From: Epiperipatus broadwayi | Taxonomy: Eukaryota; Onychophora; Udeonychophora; Euonychophora; Peripatidae | DNA: 64,000 nt | NCBI GenBank assembly: GCA_028023455.1 | Contig: JAQFVV010012394.1 | Coordinates: 21,532,900 to 21,596,899 of the forward strand | Reading direction: 5' to 3' | In this document: positions 10,864-22,309 of the stretch, one piece after another | Numbering within the stretch: position 1 is the first letter of the stretch | Layout of the letters: each line of letters begins with the position of its first letter | The notes under the pieces: model-generated | The model's input: only the letters and a program-made list of their open reading frames with translations | Told to the model about the DNA's origin: nothing | The model's database searches: none | Translations under genes and position numbers: made by a program

Positions 10864-13647
10864 CAGCCTTACATTGGGCAGCCATCTATAATGATTGCTA
10901 CAGTACATGATCATCATAATCCCTCAGTTAGGTAACCATTTGTAATGGGATGGGATGGTTGAAATGAGAGTTTAAGGAAAGACATGAACATGGGGTGATG
11001 GGAAAATCATCATCAATTCCAAGCCAACAATATTTCAAATTAGAATGATTTAATATAAAATTTACAAGAAGTATAATATTTAAAGGGAGCATGAGATCAA
11101 GAGATCTTTGTGATCATTGAGAGATCAGCCAGTCACTCCTTAGAGTAACTAAAAGCATAATTAACTACCAACCAGCATTATAATTATAAAAGTAATAGTA
11201 ATTATAAGTAATACCATTTATCATCATGAATGATCCACAATAAAATATAATAAAATCAGTACAATAAATCAACAATCAATCTTGTGACTGGATTGGAAAT
11301 GGGTCTTCTGTAGACCAGGCTAACTATTGGGCCTTTGCCACCTTGGGCAATTATTTAAACATAACTTAGATGCGCTGGGATATAAAAACATGCTGAACAT
11401 CATAAATGCTCAGGCCACTTATAATGGCCAACTATAAACTTAATTTCTAATAAGATTAAATTAAAATAAAATATAGTGCATGGGCTTTAAAGAATATAAT
11501 CTTATTCACCAATCAGGATGATAATTGATCATCGCTGGATGCCCCGAAGCACTAAATACACATCCCCACTCATATTCATCCCGTGCATGAATCTAGCTCA
11601 GAGAACATAAGCTCTATTACTGTATGTGATCAAGAGATAATGCAAACAATTTTTAACAATTAAATAAGATTATTAATAACAAAAAAATAAATGATATTTA
11701 AGGTCGTATCGGATGTTTCTGATTTTGAATAATACACAATAATAAAAGTCATCACACTGTAACTTACAAAATTACTACAAATTTCAAGTTATTACATTAA
11801 TTGCATTACTTCTTAATAGGTATCTATAAACGCATACATATATCCGTACACAGACATGCGTTTTATAAAAGATGATGAAAACATTTCAATTAAACATAAA
11901 ATAATTATTAAAAAAATGATTAAAATTTACATATGTGTTATAATTGACAAGCATTGGTATTTGCAATACAATTAACAGATATACGCACACTTACATGTGT
12001 GTGCGTGAAATTTCTGAACATATTTGACTTGCAACAAAATAATTATCAAAATCTTAAGCCATAAAACTCAATAGTGATTAAAGTTTTGTTAAATGATATG
12101 CATTTTACATAGTAGGTTTACTGAAACGCATATATATATAACTTGCACAGATGTACGATATATTAATTTATCTACATAACATTAGTATTTATCACAATAA
12201 AATTATTACAGATTATTCTTGCAATTTAATTCTCTTTGTTAAATAATCTTTTTTCTTAAAATAAGTACTATCAAATTTTTGACAGATGATTGTTGATTGA
12301 TTTAAAGTGTCTTTCTCTCTTTTTTTAATAAATGAAAGACAAAATCATTTTATAGAATTAAGAAGATATAAATTTCAAAATGTCTCTGCTTGATTAGTTA
12401 ATGCTGATGAAGTAGGCAAGGTGAGATAGGAAAAGTGAATATGTGAACTGCAGCTCCCCATGCCTTGATAAGTAGACAGCCAAGCATGGACTACAAGTAC
12501 ACAATGCACCATGACTTTGCAAGAAAATACCTCATCTTTAAGCACTACTTCTCTTGTACCTAGAGAGATCATCCACGAGGAGTATCCAGAGAAAAATATC
12601 AGGCACTAAGCCAATCCTGCTCATCTCATATGAGTTTTAGGGCCTACACATGTGGTCTATCCATGAGACCATGGCCTATTCATGAAACCAATATATGCTG
12701 CTGGATTATTCAAGGAGCTCAATCATCTAGGTCTGGATAGTGCTGACCTTATACTTGAGAGCATCATGAACACACCGCATCCAGGCAGCCCCGCTTAACT
12801 ATACACCCACTACAGACATGAAAAATACAAATTCATGCATCACTTCCAAAATGTCATTTACTAAAGAAATTATTTAAAATTTTATTATTATATATATAAC
12901 TCTACTCATCATATCTGTATATATGTTTATCTGTGCTTCTCTGCCTTTAGATATGTCAGCATATATATAATTATTTATTCAGAAAGCTTGGGGTTCCCTG
13001 GGAAAGCTGGAAGATTTTTCTTGGTAAGTTTGGGTTTAGTGATTGTCATCATCAGGAAAAATTTAATCCATGTAAAATGTTGGTCTGTAGTTGGTCTCTT
13101 TCTGTCTAGGATTATTCCAAGCAAGCAGCTGTCTTGGTTTGATAGATTTCAGGCAAGCAACTGTCCTCTTCATGTTTAAGGCTATGAATTTCAGCACAAA
13201 GAAGTGGGTCATTTTCTCCATGGGAATTCAAACTCCTGCAAAAGAAAGCAGTAGCAGTTCCTGAATCTACTGTTCTACCTTCAGCTACATCAGTTCATGA
13301 TAGCTATTCTGCCAACTCTATGCTACAACCAACAACAAACTGCAGCTATCTATTTTCATCAGCTAATTGCTGCTACTTACTCAAAAAATTTTAATAGCCA
13401 AGCTGTTCTGTTCAGCTCTTACAAAAGACTACAACCCAGACTGCTCTCTTCAAAAATCACTATTCAGACTGCAGCTGATAATTAGCTCTGTTATAAAATC
13501 ATCTGAGGTGATAACAATGCCTTGATTGAAAACAGTTTTATTTTTATCTCTCTAATCCCTTGGAATCTATGTATATGTTTTAATTAATTAAAAAAAATTC
13601 GAAAACAAGTATGGTGATTTTACATTTCAAAATCAGAATAATAATAA
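10864..13647. other. Mixed region with islands of higher complexity, unassigned
   Basis: 11280-11640, 12370-12830 and 13000-13500 are visibly less AT-rich and less simple than their surroundings. Conceptual translations show frequent stops and no domain I recognise. They may be old transposon bodies. No promoter, intron-exon structure or RNA gene could be supported. Confidence 0.3.
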
Positions 13648-14276
13648 TATTCAAGCACGAGTGTGTGCAGCGCAACAGTTCCCAAAAGCTATTAATACAA
13701 AATAGCTAACTAAAAATAATAAACTAGCTGAGCGCTCCCAAAGGATCTTGCCTTCATAATCATAGCTTGCTAATACATTTAATGATATGTAAATATGCTA
13801 ATTCCATTATTTTGATAAAGCAAAGCACGTGTCCTTCCTGTTTATGGCATCGTTGTCTCGTGAGATGAATAAAGCCTCTTTGATTTTTCTTTTGAGGTCA
13901 TGTCTCTCTCTACACACGATTGTGGGATTGTCTGGAATGCACTCATGGTGACTTGTGCTCTGGTGCTGATAGAAAACTGAATACGTAGAAGGATCGTTGC
14001 AAGCTTTATTGTATGAATATTTATGACCTCAAAAGAAAAATTAGAGGCTTTATTCATCTCACGAGACAACGATGCCATAAAAAGGAAGGACACATGCTTT
14101 GCTTTATCAAAATAATGGAATTAGCATATTTACATATCATTAAATGTATTAGCAAGCTATGATTATGAAGGCAAGATCCTTTGAAAGTGCTCAGCTAGTT
14201 TATTATTTTTAGTTAGCTATTTTGTATTAATAGCTTTTGGGAACAGTTGCGCCACACACGCACTCGTGCTTGAATA
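13648..14276. mobile_element. H5 long palindrome, two 254-bp arms
   Basis: The left arm (13648-13901) and right arm (14023-14276) are near-perfect reverse complements of equal length around a 121-bp spacer (13902-14022). The outer ends are tattcaagcacgag and its complement. The inner part includes gcatcgttgtctcgtgag. No protein frame spans it. A piece of the right arm (agctatgattatgaag...gaaag-gct) recurs at 20800-20850, so this is a dispersed family. No clear target duplication was found. It is a non-autonomous foldback element, possibly of the same class as H1 and H2. A real hammerhead core is not convincing here. Confidence 0.75.
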
Positions 14277-14307
14277 CATATATTTCCCAAAAGTAAAATT
14301 ATTTGAC

Positions 14308-14308
<1 letters not shown>

Positions 14309-14342
<34 letters not shown>

Positions 14343-14364
14343 TATTATTATTATTATTATTATT
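14309..14364. repeat. (TAA)n joined head-to-head to (TTA)n
   Basis: About ten TAA units followed directly by about eight ATT units form a perfect self-complementary microsatellite. It lies 32 bp beyond the H5 palindrome. Confidence 0.9.
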
Positions 14365-14739
14365 CAGATTTTTTAAAAGTTTACTTTATAAAATAATTTT
14401 TATTTTAAATCAGAGTTATTTATTATTTTTTTTATTTCAGTGAAAGTAGAAAATATCTACTACAATTTTTGTCTGTGTTTATTTCTACTTTTCCTTCAAG
14501 AATAGCTCAACACTGATACCTTTACAATAAAACCAAAACAAAGTATGAAGGTAATTCGATTCTTGTCGAACATGAAAGAAACTCTGGACATGCTTTTCTA
14601 CCTACCACAGCCAGTGTCGTTTGCTCTGAAACAAACGATACCAAACGTATAAAGTTAGGGAAGCTTACTTCATTGCAGCTGACCCATCGGCAATCAACAG
14701 AAGAGAGACCTGCTATTCCCTATCTCGTAAATGGTCCAC

Positions 14740-14930
14740 GTAACATCTGCATATAAATTTGCATAAAATTTGCATAGTTTTACAGTTATTAACAGAATAA
14801 CTCGCCATGAATATGGGACTGTAGACTGTCACGAAAGCGCTTGGCAGTAAAAATTTTAACAATTTATTAATAGCTTCATTAACTGTGCGCAGAGCACATA
14901 TATATATATTTATTTAAGCATTAATGAAGT
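14740..14930 (+). repeat. H5-related terminal sequence
   Basis: The block cacgaaagcgcttggc, followed by a T/A-rich stretch, tattaatagcttcattaac and gcgcagagcacatatat, parallels 20842-20915 (ctgaaagcgctaagc ... acttctttaac ... gcgcatattt). This looks like the conserved end of one small repeat family. The flanking 14500-14740 is unassigned. Confidence 0.45.
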
Positions 14931-15018
14931 AAAATCTTAACTATTTCAACTTATGTATATTTATGTGCACACACTATATTATTATGTGTTATATAATCCA
15001 ATTGGTTACAACATATAT

Positions 15019-15100
15019 GTGTTAACATCCTGTAATTAACTATCAGTATGTATTGATTACAGTAATAGCTTTATTAAAATTAATGTATAATTTAATTCAA
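15019..15100 (+). repeat. R-80 repeat, copy 2
   Basis: Nearly identical to 10782-10862, from gttaacatcctgta to taatttaattca. It is unrelated to neighbouring sequence. Confidence 0.75.
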
Positions 15101-15891
15101 TTTATAACTCTATTTATATTTAATAAAATCATGTATATATGTGGATTGTATGTATTACCGCAATACTTATATATTAGACATTCTGGTTTCACAATTTATT
15201 TTGTTATTTACAATACTTTTTTAAAATTTATTTCTAAAATAATCTGTAAAATAATATCATGAGATTTAAGTTGGGATGGCATGTTAATTGATGTTAAAAG
15301 TTATTAAAACAATAGATGTTTGTCAAAACATATTTTATTGTTACAATAAATATTTAACCAACTTTTGTAAATTATTAAAATCTTGTATGAAAATAAAAGG
15401 TAAAATTCTTAAAGACATCCTGTTCAAGAAATATACAAAAGACAGGAGTTGTTTTGGTTCTTAAAATTATAAAACTTCATGTGCTATGGCTTGTTTTGCT
15501 AGAGGGAAGATTTGTTATCAAAATATATAATTTAATGGAAGGTGAGTATGTAAAATATACACTGCAAATCTTGTAAGCGTTTGCTAACCGAATTCATGCT
15601 GGTTTAATTTTTAATATGTCTGAGTAGGAGAGGCAGGAGTTGCTATTCTTCAGGCCCAGAGAATAATGATCTCTGACTCCATCCTATGTGCTGAAGACAT
15701 CCAGTTAGTATAATGATGGAAGATGTTCCTATATCAGACCTGCACTGATATTTCTACCTGGAGAGATGTGTTGCCTATTCTAACAATAATTATTGCTGCT
15801 GTACCCACCATCAAGAAATGATACTACCAACAGACATGCTTCCACCAATGAGTCAAAGGTAAAATTCATAATGCCACTGCAAAGAGCTCTG
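15101..15891. other. AT-rich spacer with a more complex stretch at 15600-15890
   Basis: 15600-15890 is less AT-rich, but no frame or family is recognised. Confidence 0.3.
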
Positions 15892-16057
15892 AAACAAAGA
15901 TTAACTCCTAAATCTAAAGCTATAAGTATTATATAAATCTAACTGAACATTCAAAGTAAATTTTAATCTCCAAAAAACAAAGATTAACTCCTAAATCTAA
16001 AGCTATAAGTATTATATAAATCTAACTGAACATTCAAAGTAAATTTTAATCTCCAAA
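15892..16057 (+). repeat. Perfect 83-bp tandem duplication
   Basis: Two units of 83 bp (15892-15974 and 15975-16057) are identical base for base as read, starting at aaacaaagattaactcc. Complete identity in otherwise decayed DNA implies a recent duplication, or a sequence-assembly artefact. Confidence 0.9.
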
Positions 16058-18234
16058 ACCTTTTGTGTATTTAAACTGTAGAGTCACTAATTAAATCTTG
16101 TTTTACTCTCTGTAATTTCAATATCTGTAAAACCTTTAATATTATGTAAACTAAAATATAAAATCAATGATTATACTATTAATTGTAACCTATCTTTGCT
16201 TTCGTGCTTGCGGTGATGCTTATGCTGTTGTGTAAGTTTTATTTATTAAGATTTTATTTCTTATGTATGTGTTAATATACCAAATGTCACTCAAACAGTG
16301 AGTGTATTAAATATAGTAAGTTTGTGCCAAGGATATTATTACTTCTATCTTCGATCTAACAAATATAGAATAATGCTTAGTTACCCATACCCAACTCACT
16401 GTTTAGAAATTAGATTAAATAATAATAATATTTGGTCCCTGATGATCATTATAATGATCCAAATTGGTTTCAAACTTAGTCCTTAATAAATAATTATCTG
16501 GTTTGCCAATACTATAATTATAAAATATGATTTCTAAAGGTTATTTTAACTAATAAGGGAATTCTAGGATAGACATGTTCAGCGTATCTTGTACTCTGTA
16601 ATTAATTCTAACTCCTTAAAATATATCTCCCACTATTAAAATCTGATTGATGATGCAGATCAATTATTTATTAGATGGGATTATTAATTTATTAATTCAG
16701 CCCCTTTTTATTATTGTATTAACTTTAAATGCTTTGTTTATGAATTGGCTTAGATTAACCACACAAGAATTTGCTATTTATTTTAAGGCATACATAATTA
16801 TTTCTAGTATAAATGTTATATTGTCTTTGTGCATTATGGGTGTGGATTTATTATATATGTATAGATATATTCCTATGTTGCTAAACCTTATGGGCTAATG
16901 TCAAAGACAACCCAGTTATTGGTTGCCTGCATAACAGTGGACACAGGTCATATCCAGAGGCCGAATTGTTCAGATACGAGCACCAAATATGCAACTGGAG
17001 TATGGACCCAGGATGTTTGAGTAGCCTATTCAATCTCTGAATTTCCTATGTTTCAAATTAATTAATTCATTAGCAAGCAAAAGGATGGCACATCTTATAT
17101 GTGGAAATAACTTCTCATCTGCACCACCAAATCCCAAATAAAGTTTAGTAATTTGCTTATACTGAACCATATGTTGTGTTAATTTAGTCTGTTCCTCCTA
17201 TGTAGTATACATATTTGTGACTTTATCTGAAACCATGAGAATCTCTGGTGTAATAAGTCGTGATTTGCATCACCTTTCAAGCTTAGTGATTGTGCTCGAA
17301 TTCTAATTTACTTAGCTTCAATATCAGCAATATTAATGTTATAGTAGATAACATATGCCTCCAATTATTTTCATAACCTCCATCACTTGGAAACTAATAA
17401 TAGAATTGTATACCATTTGGCATATTAAATTATCATAGACATCAATTATCTACTAAGCACAAAGAGTATTAAATTCATTTGTATGAAGTCACTGACCCTG
17501 TATTACATTTAATTAACTTTCCATTTGTGTAACATCTGATAACTTTGAATTAATGATATTTTAATCAATAATTGAAAATGTTTTGTTTTATGTTAATTAT
17601 TGTCAACTATAACAAACTTCCATTATCATTTTTGCCATATTCCAATCCCATTAAATTATTAATTAAATATATGTAATAATTATAATATTGATACTATATA
17701 TGTATTAATTAGATTTATCTTATCATTAGTTTATTGACCCAGTTGTATTGCATTGTGAAATAAAATTATGATTCTCTTTCCGGAAATGGGCCGCAGGTTA
17801 AATAAAACTTGTAGGTAAACTCAGAAATATTATTCAAGGAATGTTAAATTATGAAGCACTGATAAATAGGTTGGGGATGTCTATATCCCTTATTGATCAG
17901 GGATCTAGGTTTTGTTATGTGAATATACAACCCTGACTGTTACGGTATGTAGAATAAAAGAATTTGAAACAGCAAGATGTGTAAGAGAAAGCCATGTGTT
18001 GTTATTCAAGTGATGAACATTGCAGATTAAACACCACTCATTGGGAATAATAATGTCAAGAAATAGCATATTTACTAAAATTTGAAATATCCCAAACTGA
18101 AACACATATAAAAAGAGTCAAAGATAGATAGATATTCATGGAAAATAATCAATTGTTTTTCTTTCAGGGCAGTTTGAATTGTCAATTTTGATAAATCAAA
18201 GAAAATTATAGTTTTGTAATTTTTTTGAAATTTT
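16058..18234. other. Unassigned AT-rich region
   Basis: Short AT-driven open frames (for example 16298-16486 and 16647-16898) are rich in I, L, N and Y and show no motif. 16895-17300 is more complex, with a broken frame that I could not assign. No gene is supported. Confidence 0.3.
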
Positions 18235-19090
18235 TTATCATCATCACTATATTCAAACATTATTTAACCATTGCATGTTGAATGTGTCTCCATGTTCAAT
18301 CAATAAATATCACATAATCACTATTTGCTATGCTTACACAAACTGCTAAAACAGAGGCAAAACTCTCCATACAGTAGTGTTACCCAGTGCATGTCAAAGT
18401 AATAAGTGGATGCTAAAAGGTTTGTCATAAAATTCCTATGTAGTGCCTACTCATCCAATATCTCCAGACTAGTTTCTATCTTGTGGCTTTCATAAGTGAG
18501 GAACCTTGGAACTAAGATCACTGCATCTAGATCTTAGGGTCTAATGCAATACTGTATGGAGATTTTTGTCTCTGTTCAATCAACCTGGTATGATCTCTAA
18601 CCTCTCTTCTCTATATCATCACAGCACACTTTTTTATTTCATCCATCCCTGTCACATGTGGTCTCTTTCTTCATCTTTTACAATCTCTTGGAATCCAGTT
18701 TAAGATTTTAACTGTCCATTTACTATCATCTCTTCTAGAAATATGTGCAACCCAATTTCAGCTCAATCTTTTAATTATTTCAATAATATCAGTAACACCT
18801 ATTTGTTCTCTCACCCACAAATTTTGTTTTCAATCTCTCCTTGTTATTCCTAACATGTACCTTTCCATATTTTATTGAATGGACTAAAGTCTCTGCATTG
18901 TTCTATTGAAAAGTGTCCAGGTCTCAGATTCATCAGTAAGAACTGGTGAACACATTTATTAGAAAATCTTTTTCAAACATATAGATATATTTCCTTTTAA
19001 TTTATTTCTATCAAAAGCATTCCAACCATGTTTAATTCCATAATTAAATTCATCCATTATGTTTCCATCTATAGTAATAAGAAAATTATA
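18235..19090 (-). mobile_element. LINE-B fragment, antisense, interrupted by H1
   Basis: The minus strand matches the LINE-B copy at 37000-37556 in order: the TDGNIMDD block (near 19070), the TYGSETW-like block (about 18930), the VREQTGVTDI-like block, the RRDDSKWTV-like block and the 3' tail ending in gtgatgatgat (18240-18250). H1 interrupts the tail at 18304-18573. Many stops are present. It lacks the catalytic RT part. Confidence 0.8.
18294..18583. mobile_element. H1 element nested in LINE-B
   Basis: A 10-bp direct repeat (gttcaatcaa, 18294-18303 and 18574-18583) flanks the element. Removing the element and one repeat restores collinearity with the LINE-B 3' tail at 37490-37530. The leader, outer ends (aaaactctccatacagtagtg / actgtatggaga) and left arm are present. 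The right arm is largely deleted. The arm's hammerhead has GAAAC-TA-GTC intact (minus strand, about 18468-18476), but CUGANGA is mutated to CTTATGA. Confidence 0.8.
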
Positions 19091-19845
19091 TTTTCTCTTA
19101 ATTCAGGAGATGTCAAAATTCATTGGTGGCCCTGATTTAGATATTGTATTCTAATTATTCAAACATTTTATTATAAAAATTATTACTATACAAATACATA
19201 ATAAAAAGCAAACCGTGACGATAAAACTATAAAATTTTATAATCACATCTTAAGATAAAAACAAAAAAAACAATAAGAAGTATTGTGAGTTTGTATATAC
19301 AGGAGAGAAAATATATTTTAAGTTAATTCTAAAACTAAATCTACAATAAACGAATGTCATTGTTTTTATATAAATTTATTAACTGATGAAATATTAATAA
19401 ATTAATTGAATTATAATAATATATTAAATCATAAGTACCAATAGCTTTACTAGTTATCATGTATAAATCACATCCCTGTTATTGCAGCAAATGCTTAAAT
19501 AAATCTTTTTAAAAATGTGTATAACCTTGCAAATAGATTGCTTGATTTATTTAAGGATTGGTAGCAGCGATGTTATTTATATATAGAGAGAGAAAATTGC
19601 CTATATTCAAGTCCCTTTATTTTTTTGAGATAATTTATAAAAAAAAAAAAAATTATTAGAAAAATTGTCCAATGATGAAATAAACTGTTAAATTACAACA
19701 ATTAATTTTAAACATGTAAGTATTTGATAGGTTATAAGTTTATCAAACTTCCAATTAAAGAATATAAATAAATTATAAATGGTTAATACTAACATACTCT
19801 TTCAGAATGCAAATACAATATTTTATTATTCCAAACTTTCAAAAA
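19091..19845. other. AT-rich spacer
   Basis: Low-complexity sequence with poly-A runs and a short (AG)n tract near 19585. Nothing else is recognised. Confidence 0.35.
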
Positions 19846-19900
19846 TAGTTTACCAGTTTTGACAGTCCAAAAGTCTTCCTCAGAACTGTGACAAGCGCAA
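19846..19900 (-). mobile_element. H2 fragment with hammerhead-like core, antisense
   Basis: The minus strand reads AGTT, CTGAGGA (core with N7=G), A, GAC...GTC, AAAAC, TG, GTA, AACT. The AGTT/AACT stem I pair and the GTA triplet are the same as in the 3586 copy. G12 is A, as in the 2.9-kb palindrome. Sequence continues leftward into the H2 body (tttattattcc). Confidence 0.6.
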
Positions 19901-19905
19901 TTTAT

Positions 19906-20555
19906 ATAAGTAAACTATTAGAAAAAATTAAACATGCAAAACAAATCATTTATGCATTTCAAAAACTACCAAAAATTAATTTGAATAATTCAAATCAAAT
20001 CTGCTTTTTTATATTAATAATATCAGTTTCCTAGTCAACATATATGTATATGTGCATTCAAATAAAATTAAAGTTTTAAAAAAATTAATTCCAAAGTCAA
20101 TTTTAATAAAATGTTCCAATTTATTATAGGTAAACTCAATCATGAAATATTAATTACATATCGATCACTTGATGACCTAATTAATATTTGTTAAATCAAT
20201 AAAAGTACGAATTAATAATTTACTTTGTTTTCTCTGTCATTGATTTATTTTCCAACTAGATGTAGAATTACAAGGGTTAAATTGAATAATTCAGGAAATC
20301 AGATCAAAATCCTTCTGTTTTTTTTTTTTTACTAACTGGTGATTTTTTATGATAAAGTTAATTTTTTCTTTAGAAATTAAATGGCAGAACAAATGTAAAA
20401 AGAAATTTTTTATTCCTAGAGGAAAAAGGCAGCTCCGTAGTTGTAAAATAAAATAAATTTTACTGTTTCTTTTGTTTGTTTTCGATCTTTATTATATATA
20501 CAACAGCAATTCACAAAACAATATGGCCATTCCAAGTCTAAAGAAAAAAAATGAA
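19906..20555. other. AT-rich spacer
   Basis: No gene or structured repeat was recognised. Confidence 0.35.
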
Positions 20556-20558
20556 TCG

Positions 20559-20598
20559 TCAAGCGTTGGTGGCGTAGCGGTTAGCATAGCTGTATGCA
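20559..20598 (+). mobile_element. SINE-1, 5' half of a split copy
   Basis: Reads gtcaagcgttggtggcg, an A box with agcggttagcatag, and stops at the 5' side of the anticodon stem (gctg). The missing second half resumes at 21453, so the LINE-A insertion at 20599-21452 split this SINE. Confidence 0.85.
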
Positions 20599-21452
20599 AA
20601 AAATTTGGATAAAGAATTTATATCAGTATACTTGTATAAAAGGTGGGATGATTGTGTTAGGAGGATTGTTGAGTGTTATAGTGGTAAAAAATGGGATAAA
20701 AGAATAGAAGCATTAATAAAAAATAGGGAGTTGGAGAGGTGGATAACTAGTATGGAAGGTAAGAAGAGTTTAAATATATATGAATACTCCCCCTCATCAC
20801 TATCAACCGCATACAGCTATGATTATGAAGCCATAGAGCTCTGAAAGCGCTAAGCTTTAAATAAATTTAATAATATATATAACTTCTTTAACGAGCGTTA
20901 TAAGCGCATATTTATTGATATTATATGATTTATGAGAAGTTTATAAACAAATTTTCATTATAGAAGTAAACGGAATATTGAATGCGAATTAATTTATGAT
21001 AATAGTAAGGAAAGTAGTTTATTGTTTAAGGCTCGAACGGGATCTTTAGCAACAAGGGAATATACATGTAAATGGAAAACTATGGGTGATTTAGTGTGCA
21101 AATTGTGAAAGGAAGGTATAGAAAATATTAGGCATCCGTTGATTGAATGTAAATGCTTGAAACCAGAAAGGGTACAGATAATGAAGTTATGGAAGAATAG
21201 GTATGAACAAAGTGACTATACAGAAAATGAGTTATTGGTTTTTATGCTGGGTTTGGAAAAAGATAAGGGGGATTTAGATATAAAGGCCATAGAGTTGACA
21301 AAGATTATGTTGTGGGAATGGGATGGTGCAGAATATGGGAAGAATTAGAGTGGGGAATGCAAAATAAAGTGGCTAACAGGTTTATCTGGGCATAATTGCT
21401 GAGATATTCTTGACTTCGTTTAAGGAGAAGCCAAAATACATCACATCACTTC
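20599..21452 (+). mobile_element. LINE-A, 5'-truncated copy inserted in SINE-1
   Basis: Frames: 20605-20844 begins with the block DKEFISVYLYKRWDD, matching the antisense LINE-A at 41150-41290. 21139-21348 carries IECKCLKPERV and GLEKDKGDLDIKAIEL, matching 40795-40977. A zinc-knuckle-like CKL-C/CK-C...H...C array precedes it (about 21100-21150) and is broken by a stop. The 3' end is gcataattgctgagatattc followed by an acatcacatcac tail. No target duplication is seen; about one base of the SINE appears lost. It is interrupted internally by an H5 piece. This is the C-terminal part only, with no RT catalytic residues. Confidence 0.8.
20789..20968 (+). mobile_element. H5-related fragment inserted in LINE-A
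   Basis: At 20789 the sequence leaves collinearity with the 41-kb LINE-A copy, and it returns near 20970 (gaatgcgaattaatttatg). The insert includes agctatgattatgaagcc and ctgaaagcgctaagc, which match the H5 right arm (14155-14200) and the 14830 copy. It extends the open frame with codons that are not LINE-A. Confidence 0.65.
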
Positions 21453-21509
21453 CAAGCAGCTGACCCCGGGTTCACTTCCCAGTCAATGCTTTCACATATT
21501 AAAAAAAAG
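21453..21509 (+). mobile_element. SINE-1, 3' half of the split copy
   Basis: cttccaagcagctgac, then a good B box (gggttcacttcccagtca), the tail ttcacatatt and an A run. With 20559-20598 this reconstitutes one SINE-1. Confidence 0.85.
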
Positions 21510-21625
21510 AAAGAAAATGAATGCCAAGCGTTGGTGGCCTAGTGGTTAGCATAGTTGCCTTCTGAGCAGCTGGCCTGGATTCGCTTCCCGGTCAACGCAT
21601 TTGACATATGAAAAAGAAAATGAAT
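21510..21625 (+). mobile_element. SINE-1, complete copy
   Basis: The body runs from ccaagcgttggtggcctag through gcttcccggtcaacgc, tail tttgacatatgaaaaag. Both polymerase III box motifs are well preserved. Direct repeats aaagaaaatgaat (21510-21522 and 21613-21625) flank it, although they merge with A-rich tails. It is inserted immediately after the A tail of the split SINE-1. Confidence 0.85.
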
Positions 21626-22309
21626 AAAAAAAGAAAAGTTATTTTGGAAATGAGTTTTGTAATAATTATACAAATCAATCCGTGAACTGCAAATGCATCC
21701 ACATATTCGACATAATGGTTCATTTTTCTATTTATTTAAAATTGTGCAATACTGTCTTTTAATGCCTTCCACAGAAAACTTTTATTTTTGAAATATTTCA
21801 ACACTATGTCTAACTGCTGCTCTTCAATGTATTAAATATTCTCTTACATATCATGTCAATGAAAACAATCAATATTGAACTCTTTAGATAATCCTTATAA
21901 TTAGTCAGGGTCTACATCTCCTTTGAAACCTATGTTCAAGTTCACCATAAAACATCTTTTAGAAAGTCTTGCAATGTTCATTTCTTTCACATATCCAATC
22001 CAGTAAAGGTAAGGTGTTACAATAGTGGACCCTTTAGCATCACATCCACCAAATTAAGAACATATTGATTGGTTTTATGATTTTGCCATTTGTATTTTTA
22101 ACATTTTACAGAGAACTCTTTCATAAAACTTTTCTAATGGTGTTATAATACATCAATAGGGTGCCCATGTTTCATCTCCATGCAATAAATAAAATAAAAT
22201 AACAGCTCAATATGCTAACTTAGATGCAGTAGTTGAAATATTTTATCTTTTAACTTTTTAAAAGCAGCAACAATACATTGGAATCTATAGTTATAATTAT
22301 AATGAGAAA

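Noticed and set aside
12400-12440. Hammerhead from the CTGATGA at 12407
   Set aside because: No stem II partner and no GAAA downstream at the right distance.
13020-13060. Hammerhead from tcatcag on the minus strand near 13052
   Set aside because: CTGATGA is present but no GAAAC follows and no stem can form.
16647-16898. Small membrane protein
   Set aside because: Its hydrophobicity is explained by T-rich codons in AT-rich DNA. The frame is short and has no family signature.
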